Shown one piece after another: positions 5,620 to 10,664 of a stretch of 10,664 nucleotides of DNA (its first letter is position 1; each line of letters opens with the position of its first letter). The notes beneath the pieces are model-generated. The model had not been told where the DNA came from. It worked only from the letters and a program-made list of their open reading frames with translations, and searched no databases. This stretch comes from Candidatus Hydrogenedentota bacterium. GTDB taxonomy: Bacteria; Hydrogenedentota; Hydrogenedentia; Hydrogenedentales; SLHB01. A program made the translations under genes and the position numbers. Where the stretch lies: assembly GCA_003557825.1 (NCBI GenBank), contig PWNM01000392.1:1-10664 (forward strand). Reading direction: 5' to 3'.

Positions 5620-8126
5620 GATTCTGCCGCAGGCTCCTTGCTGGCAGCCACTAATTCATCGAAATTCGTTGCAGTGGACATACGATCGACCATGGCGGGC
5701 TCACGGACCAGTTGGGCAATCTGAGCCAATGTGTTAAGGTGTTTCTCTGGGGATTGCTGTTTGGCGCTTAGCAGCACAAAAAGCAGCGGCGCCGGTCGAG
5801 TTAACGAGGGATGCAGAAACCCCTTGTGATTGACGCCCAGGAAAACGACGCTGTCTTCAACAACGGCAACATGGGCATGCAATAGCATAGCGCCCGGTGT
5901 TAACTCAACCGGATCGGCATCGGAAAGCCTTGTCACCAGACTGTCCAACAGCCCCGGTTGAACACTGAACGACGGCGAAAGCAACTCATGCAGGGCCTCC
6001 GATATATCTACGCCGTCCAGATCGAATCTCGCACGCGCTTCGGTCAGACCGGGTAACAGAGCTTCAGCATCCGCGCTAGGCTTGGGCCGCTCGATCGGTT
6101 CAGTTTCGAACTCGGGCGGAAATACAACGAGCAATCCAAGCTTGGGATATTCACGGGCAATGGCAGATGGCATACGCTCGAGGGCGGGTTGCCAGGCAAG
6201 GCGTCCCCTCCGAACGCTCAGCAGGATGACAAGATCGCCCGTTTCCAGAAAGCTCCGTAGTCCCGGGAGGAGCCCGTGCCATGCGTGAATCGGCTGGAAC
6301 TCCACAGGGATATGGGGACGCATACTTTCTATGGAATTCCGAACCCGATTTATGGACTCATCGAGGGCCACAATATGAAGCTTGGCGCCAATTTGATTCG
6401 TTAGGATCTTCAGCGACCCGATAGCGGTATTGAATCCCGATTGTCGTTCAATAAGGGGCGGCATGGCCAACACAACCCGTTTGGTCGTGTTTAAAGGGTC
6501 GCCCAACCGAGCGATCACGATCATCTGGCGGGTTTGTTCGAGAACCCGATCCTGAATGGTATGGAAAACAATATGACGGGCTGACGATTCGCCGGCCCAG
6601 CCCATGATAATAGTCGACACGCGCAGTTCGCGCAACGTCCGGAGGATGCCTCCAGCCACATTGGTCTCGATGCGTGTAACGGGCTGCACAGGAACCTCGG
6701 CGGCAGTCGCTCGTACCACGGCGTTTCCTAGCAATTTCTCACCCGATGCGACGTTGGAATCCACTTCCGGACCGTCTAGGGCAACATTGATAGGTAGGAC
6801 GGGCTCCTTTGTTTCTTTCGGGCGTAGCATAAATGCAAGATCCATTAGAGCGTCGGCCGTGCGGTCGTTACTCAGGGGTATCAAAATGCGGTCGGTTGTC
6901 CTAAGCGGGCCTTCCTGTTTATCTTCGCTACTGAGTACGATGCGACGACCAAATCGTTCTGTCACCCATGGACCTACGATGCACGTCACCAGTATCATCA
7001 TGATGGTCCCGTTGAGTACCGTTTCATCGAATAATTCTATCCTGTAACCCACAAGCACCGCAGCCAAGGTCGCTGCAGCTTGATTTACGCTCAGGCCAAA
7101 CAGGATCCATCCTTCATCGCTGGAATAACCTAATATCTTCTGAGCAATCCAGGCGCCAATCCATTTGGTAATCATTACCATAACGACCATATATATCGCG
7201 ATGGCCCATGCTTCGCTGCCAGCTACCAAAACGCGCAAATCGACCAGCATGCCCACCGATAGCAGGAAAAACGGGATAAACAACGCGTTGCCCGTAAACT
7301 CGAGCCGGCGCATCAAAGGGCTTTGTTCGGGAATGAGCGAACTAAGGGCCAATCCTGCCAAGAACGCGCCGATGATAGGCTCGATTCCGGCAATTTCCGC
7401 GCCGAAAGCACTGAGGAAAACGGCCGCCATGACAAAGATAAACTCGGACGGACCATCGGGGTCGATGTTTCGGAAAAACCAGTAGGCGATTCGGGGCAAT
7501 ATGTATAGAGCAATGAAAATCAACAAGGCAATCGAGATTGCCTGGCGTATCCAGAATAGGGCGTTTAACTCACGAACTGAGGCTTCAGCAACGACCGATA
7601 GGACCATCAACGCCGCTGTGTCGGTTAAGATAGTCCCGCCAATGGCCGTGGTCACCGCCCTGTTTTTCGCGATACCGAGCCGGATGACAATGGAATATGG
7701 GATTAGCGTGTGGGAAGCGAACATACTGGCCAACAAAATAGCGGCCGGCCAGGAAAAGCCAAATAGATAGAAGGCGAACACCGCCCCTAGAATTTGGGGA
7801 AGCAGAAAGGTTGTCGCTCCGAAGGTGAGACTATGGTTTCGTTGACGACTAAATTGGTTGAGGTTTATCTCTAGTCCGGCTAGGAACATAAGATAAATCA
7901 GCCCCACTGTTCCTAGCAGTTCAAATATACCCTCCCGTGCAAATAGGCCCAGCCCATGGGGCCCGACGATGATGCCTGAGACGATGAGTCCGACGATTCC
8001 CGGAAGTCGCAACCGCGTGAAGAGCAGCGGCGCCACCAAGATAATAAGCATGACCAAAGCAAAGATAAGTACCGGATCCTGCACCTCAAGATGCAGCTCA
8101 CTTAAGTGTTCAATAATCTCTGCCAT
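5616..8126 (-). CDS. CPA2 cation:proton antiporter with UspA-like and PTS EIIA-like C-terminal domains
   Basis: This 836-residue inner-membrane protein should exchange Na+ or K+ for protons. Residues about 15-395 form the CPA2 (Kef/NapA-type) transporter with roughly 12-13 helices. The ion-binding aspartate is D169 in GGTILTDT; the preceding residue is Thr where NapA has Asp. The cytoplasmic part has a UspA-like domain (about 412-541), a second degenerate one (about 548-671) and a PTS EIIA type 2-like domain (about 705-830). The UspA-like domain lacks a clear GxxGx9G(S/T) nucleotide motif. The EIIA-like part keeps H750 in LLHAHV where EIIA proteins have the phosphorylated histidine of PHAR, and has the family pattern LLFVLLS...EKHLNTLAQIA. 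The domains probably gate transport. ATG 8126 follows AGGGGGAAA. It lies 46 bp after the radical SAM gene with no promoter or terminator seen between, and overlaps the helicase start by 4 bp. Ion specificity is not determined. Confidence 0.93.
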   Translation of the reverse strand: MAEIIEHLSELHLEVQDPVLIFALVMLIILVAPLLFTRLRLPGIVGLIVSGIIVGPHGLGLFAREGIFELLGTVGLIYLMFLAGLEINLNQFSRQRNHSLTFGATTFLLPQILGAVFAFYLFGFSWPAAILLASMFASHTLIPYSIVIRLGIAKNRAVTTAIGGTILTDTAALMVLSVVAEASVRELNALFWIRQAISIALLIFIALYILPRIAYWFFRNIDPDGPSEFIFVMAAVFLSAFGAEIAGIEPIIGAFLAGLALSSLIPEQSPLMRRLEFTGNALFIPFFLLSVGMLVDLRVLVAGSEAWAIAIYMVVMVMITKWIGAWIAQKILGYSSDEGWILFGLSVNQAAATLAAVLVGYRIELFDETVLNGTIMMILVTCIVGPWVTERFGRRIVLSSEDKQEGPLRTTDRILIPLSNDRTADALMDLAFMLRPKETKEPVLPINVALDGPEVDSNVASGEKLLGNAVVRATAAEVPVQPVTRIETNVAGGILRTLRELRVSTIIMGWAGESSARHIVFHTIQDRVLEQTRQMIVIARLGDPLNTTKRVVLAMPPLIERQSGFNTAIGSLKILTNQIGAKLHIVALDESINRVRNSIESMRPHIPVEFQPIHAWHGLLPGLRSFLETGDLVILLSVRRGRLAWQPALERMPSAIAREYPKLGLLVVFPPEFETEPIERPKPSADAEALLPGLTEARARFDLDGVDISEALHELLSPSFSVQPGLLDSLVTRLSDADPVELTPGAMLLHAHVAVVEDSVVFLGVNHKGFLHPSLTRPAPLLFVLLSAKQQSPEKHLNTLAQIAQLVREPAMVDRMSTATNFDELVAASKEPAAES

Positions 8127-8172
8127 TTTCCCCCTGTTTGGCGTCCCGTTGCTCAGGCTTGTTTTGCATCGA

Positions 8173-9414
8173 CTACTGGGAACCTGTTAGAAAACGCCGT
8201 GTTCGATGCATGGTCTGCCGGAAACCGTTGCGACATAAATTGCCGACGAATTGATGCGCCAGGAATGCCGTGCGCTGGATGGTGCTCATCTGTTTCCAAC
8301 GGTCTGCTCGGTTTTCCAGTACATGGAATTCATCGACCACGGATGCAATGCGGCTTTGGATATGAGATGGGCAATGGACGCAATAATCCATTGGCTTTTG
8401 TGCCGAAATGGCGTCTCGGACCTGTTTCATATAAGGACCTGTCCAGACTTCATACAAGCTCGAATCCTGAATTGATTGAGCGTCTTCATCGTAAAACACG
8501 CAACAAGGCCCTGCTTTTCCGTTGGCTGTAATGGTTAGATTAAGCCAAGGCTCATGGCACAGGGCATTAAGAATTGGCGGTTTGTTTGGTTCATCCGTAG
8601 ATTGCGATGTGGGCGAATCCTTGCCGGATACACCCAGCAAAAACCACAGATTGTGTTCCAGTTCGAGTCGGTCGGCCAACTGGGCCGCCTCACGAAGTTG
8701 ATTGGGTAAGGCGGTCTCCATTTCGGTGTCTAACGCAAAAGATGCTGCCACCTCATGATCGGGTACCAACCGGGAAAAATGACAGCCGCAACACCCGAGT
8801 TCGTCGGCGAGAATGACCATGTCAGTTAACCGATCGTAATTCAGGCGATTGATAACGGGATGAAGTGATACCAAGGGCAACAACGTATGGTGCTGTGCTT
8901 TGAGACGCTTTAAAAGGCGTAGCGTTCGCGTTGTCCGTTCAAAGGATCCATCGGAGCGAACGGCATCGTTGGATTCCGGAGTGGGTCCATCGAGACTCAC
9001 TTTAAGCTGCTGCCAATCTGTAGAAGTCAAAGCGTTCAGGTGTTCTTCCGTGAACAGGGTGGCATTGGTATGGATACAACCGTTCATCTTTCGGGCGCGA
9101 ATCCGCTCGCACATGGCCATGACTATGTCGCCCCGGACCATCGGCTCGCCTCCGCCGACGATGCACCATTCACGTACGCCCAGATCGGCCGCTTCATCCA
9201 CCAGCTGGAGGAGTCGCTCATCGGGGATCTCATTATCATACATAGTGGGGCCATACCGCTCTTCAGCCGACCGTTCCCAACAAATGCGGCATTTCTGATT
9301 GCACCGGTTGGTCGGGAAAACACTAATCTCCCATGGTCCGGGTTGGCCTCCTTGCTCCCATTGAAGCAGGCGCCCCACGCGGGTATCATCGGTGAGCATC
9401 CAGCGTTTGTCCAT
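8173..9414 (-). CDS. Radical SAM enzyme with C-terminal SPASM-type domain
   Basis: This 413-residue cytoplasmic iron-sulfur enzyme cleaves S-adenosylmethionine to start radical chemistry on an unknown substrate. The radical SAM cluster ligands are C38, C42 and C45 in RCNQKCRIC, followed by the SAM-binding GGGEP (87-91). The C-terminal segment has C286, then NGKAGPCC (298-305) and CVHC (345-348), the pattern of the SPASM Pfam domain with four cysteine positions. That suggests one auxiliary [4Fe-4S] cluster rather than the two of larger SPASM enzymes. The polar, basic tail (about 370-413) is unassigned. ATG 9414 is supported by GGAGG (9428-9424) 9 nt upstream and by a TATAAT promoter element. 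It is the first gene of the leftward operon with the antiporter and helicase. SPASM enzymes include peptide and sulfatase modifiers, but no precursor peptide or sulfatase is adjacent, so the substrate is open. Confidence 0.93.
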   Translation of the reverse strand: MDKRWMLTDDTRVGRLLQWEQGGQPGPWEISVFPTNRCNQKCRICWERSAEERYGPTMYDNEIPDERLLQLVDEAADLGVREWCIVGGGEPMVRGDIVMAMCERIRARKMNGCIHTNATLFTEEHLNALTSTDWQQLKVSLDGPTPESNDAVRSDGSFERTTRTLRLLKRLKAQHHTLLPLVSLHPVINRLNYDRLTDMVILADELGCCGCHFSRLVPDHEVAASFALDTEMETALPNQLREAAQLADRLELEHNLWFLLGVSGKDSPTSQSTDEPNKPPILNALCHEPWLNLTITANGKAGPCCVFYDEDAQSIQDSSLYEVWTGPYMKQVRDAISAQKPMDYCVHCPSHIQSRIASVVDEFHVLENRADRWKQMSTIQRTAFLAHQFVGNLCRNGFRQTMHRTRRFLTGSQ

Positions 9415-9437
9415 TCGATTCGGCCTCCAATAGGACC

Positions 9438-9465
9438 ATTATAGCGAAAAACGAGGTCCTGACGC
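9438..9465 (-). promoter_or_regulatory. Promoter of the radical SAM-antiporter-helicase operon
   Basis: On the minus strand a perfect -10 TATAAT lies at 9443-9438. The best -35 is the weak GCGTCA (9465-9460), 16 bp upstream. Transcription would start near 9431, giving a short leader of about 17 nt that contains the GGAGG ribosome site (9428-9424) before the ATG at 9414. No other promoter is evident for the two downstream genes. Confidence 0.5.
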
Positions 9466-9506
9466 CGATTTTGATGCATGACCTTGTTTCACCGGGGGTG
9501 TGCTTT

Positions 9507-9536
9507 TTGACAGCGTGATGATGATATCCGCACAAT
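9507..9536 (+). promoter_or_regulatory. Promoter of the DUF4838 gene
   Basis: A perfect -35 TTGACA (9507-9512) and a -10 CACAAT (9531-9536) are separated by 18 bp. The start site would be near 9543, leaving a leader of about 26 nt that contains the GAGGAGG ribosome site (9554-9560). The -10 hexamer is the same as the one proposed for the ABC ATPase gene. Position and spacing fit the following gene well. Confidence 0.5.
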
Positions 9537-9568
9537 GCCGTGTACATGATCACGAGGAGGATAATCCC

Positions 9569-10664
9569 ATGTATGGCGTAAGCGGCACAATTATCTCGAT
9601 AGCCATGATAGCGCTTGTCGGAGCCATGGCCCATTCCGAGGAGGCTTTCTATCTCGTTCGCGATGGGGAATCGGCGTATTCCATTGTCATCCGGGACAAC
9701 GCCCGGGAACCGGAGCAAACGGCAGCCCGGGAACTGCAGAGCTATCTGGAAACGGCCACAGGGGCTACCCTGCCTATCGTGCATGAGTCGGATGCACGTG
9801 GGGAATCCAACATTTACGTTGGACATGTGAATCGGTTTGGCGAGCTCTTTCCGGATATTCGACTTGATGAACTTGGAAGCGACGGGATTATTATAAAAAC
9901 TCATGAAAACGCCCTCTTTCTGTGCGGCGATGAGCCGCGGGGGACGCTTTATGCAGTGTATGAGTTTTTGGAGGAGGTCGTCGGTTGCCGATGGTGGACA
10001 TCCACCGAAGAGCATGTTCCAGAACGGACCCGATTGGCTGTTCCGGAGCTGGATACAATCTATACGCCGCCTTTTCGTTATCGGGAGCTTTGGTACCACG
10101 ATACGTTTGATGGACTGTTCGGCGCACGGTTGCGATTGAATGGCCATCACCATCCGGTTCCGCCTGAATATGGCGGGCATTACAGCATCTTGGGCTGGTG
10201 CCATACCTTCTACTCGCTGCTTCCCCCTGATACATTTTTTGAAAAGCAGCCTGAATGGTACAGCGAAATCAACGGGGAACGAACCTGGCAACACGCCCAA
10301 CTCTGCCTGACAAATGACGAGATGCGCGCCGAACTGACCCGGAACGCACTGGATTGGTTGCGTGATAATCCGGATGCAGGGTACATCTCCATAAGTCAGA
10401 ATGACTGGTACGGCCGTTGTGAATGCGCGGAATGCCTGGCCGTGGAGAAAAAAGAGGGCGCGCCTTCGGGTCCACTCCTGCATTTTGTCAACGCAGTGGC
10501 CGAGTCAATCGAGGAAGAGTTTCCCGAAGTGCTTGTCGAGACCCTTGCCTACCAATACACCCGACAAGCTCCGGAGCATGTGCGTCCCCGCCACAACGTA
10601 TTGATGCGTCTGTGCTCGATTGAATGCTCCTTCGCAGAACCGCTTACCGCGGAGGTAAACGCCG
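9569..10664 (+). CDS. Secreted DUF4838 glycosidase-like protein (3' end beyond window)
   Basis: The visible 365 residues belong to the DUF4838 family, exported glycosidase-like proteins common in Bacteroidota, Planctomycetota and related phyla and mostly uncharacterised. A signal peptide (1-22) is followed by a domain like the N-terminal region of GH20/GH67 enzymes (about 25-135), with TAARELQSYLETATG (51-65) and GTLYAVYEFLEE (125-136). The start of a barrel-like domain follows, with family hallmarks GWCHTFYSLLPP (209-220), QLCLTND (244-250) and the cysteine cluster CECAEC (284-289) after SQNDWYGR, perhaps a metal or structural site. ATG 9569 is 8 nt after GAGGAGG (9554-9560) and downstream of a good promoter. 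The frame is open to the right edge, so the gene is incomplete. It is divergent from the radical SAM operon. A 365-codon reading frame on the opposite strand (10483-9386) is its shadow. Substrate unknown; polysaccharide breakdown is inferred. Confidence 0.92.
   Translation, partial: MYGVSGTIISIAMIALVGAMAHSEEAFYLVRDGESAYSIVIRDNAREPEQTAARELQSYLETATGATLPIVHESDARGESNIYVGHVNRFGELFPDIRLDELGSDGIIIKTHENALFLCGDEPRGTLYAVYEFLEEVVGCRWWTSTEEHVPERTRLAVPELDTIYTPPFRYRELWYHDTFDGLFGARLRLNGHHHPVPPEYGGHYSILGWCHTFYSLLPPDTFFEKQPEWYSEINGERTWQHAQLCLTNDEMRAELTRNALDWLRDNPDAGYISISQNDWYGRCECAECLAVEKKEGAPSGPLLHFVNAVAESIEEEFPEVLVETLAYQYTRQAPEHVRPRHNVLMRLCSIECSFAEPLTAEVNA

Noticed and set aside
3388..9414. Known defence system (DISARM, BREX, restriction-modification) around the helicase
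   Set aside because: No methylase, PglZ, phospholipase D or restriction subunit is present; a lone helicase-nuclease with an antiporter does not match any of these.
9123..9479. Short minus-strand frame upstream of the radical SAM start, considered as a RiPP precursor
   Set aside because: It starts upstream of the TATAAT promoter, overlaps most of the enzyme's N-terminal coding region in another frame, and has no leader-core look.
9539..9554. CGTG-N8-CACG inverted repeat near the DUF4838 start site
   Set aside because: Only 4-bp arms; expected by chance and not placed over the promoter hexamers.
9386..10483. 365-codon open frame on the minus strand opposite the DUF4838 gene
   Set aside because: Its translation resembles no family and is low in recognisable motifs, while the plus strand has a signal peptide, ribosome site, promoter and DUF4838 hallmarks. 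It would also overlap the radical SAM start and its promoter.

Overview
The window looks like bacterial chromosome of moderate GC content. It comes from a heterotroph with many secreted, poorly characterised carbohydrate-active proteins. The combination of a DUF1080 protein, a DUF4838 protein and a cohesin-like surface protein is typical of Planctomycetota, Verrucomicrobiota, Lentisphaerota or Hydrogenedentota. That placement is inferred from gene content only, since no marker gene is present. I see no rRNA, tRNA, CRISPR array, transposase, phage gene or att-like repeat. Eight protein genes fill almost all of the window, and two of them run off its ends.

Left block. A minus-strand ABC transporter ATPase of the ABC-2/YtrB-like type (1-661) has its 3' end beyond the left edge. 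A 235-bp divergent intergenic region (662-896) carries candidate promoters in both directions, an 8-bp direct repeat and two inverted repeats. It leads into a three-gene plus-strand block with gaps of 25 and 33 bp: an unrecognised four-helix membrane protein (897-1448), a membrane-anchored cohesin-like protein with a long acidic linker (1474-2559), and a secreted DUF1080 / 3-keto-disaccharide hydrolase-type protein (2593-3384).

Right block. A minus-strand operon reads leftward from about 9431: a radical SAM/SPASM enzyme (9414-8173), a CPA2 cation:proton antiporter fused to two UspA-like domains and a PTS EIIA-like domain (8126-5616), and an SNF2 helicase with a C-terminal PD-(D/E)XK nuclease-like domain (5619-3388). 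Antiporter and helicase overlap by 4 bp (ATGA), which suggests translational coupling. The operon converges on the DUF1080 gene with only 3 bp between stop codons. A divergent promoter region (9415-9568) separates it from a secreted DUF4838 glycosidase-like gene (9569 to the right edge).

How the genes may work together. The two outer secreted proteins (DUF1080, DUF4838) fit a polysaccharide-scavenging lifestyle, and the cohesin-like protein could hold something at the cell surface. The middle operon is the least expected part: an iron-sulfur radical enzyme, an ion antiporter with regulatory domains and a DNA helicase-nuclease share one apparent transcript. Each family is known, but I know of no described system with this combination, and a shared function is inference. 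The two strongest single-protein observations are the retained histidine in the EIIA-like domain of the antiporter and the intact-looking nuclease motif in the helicase tail.
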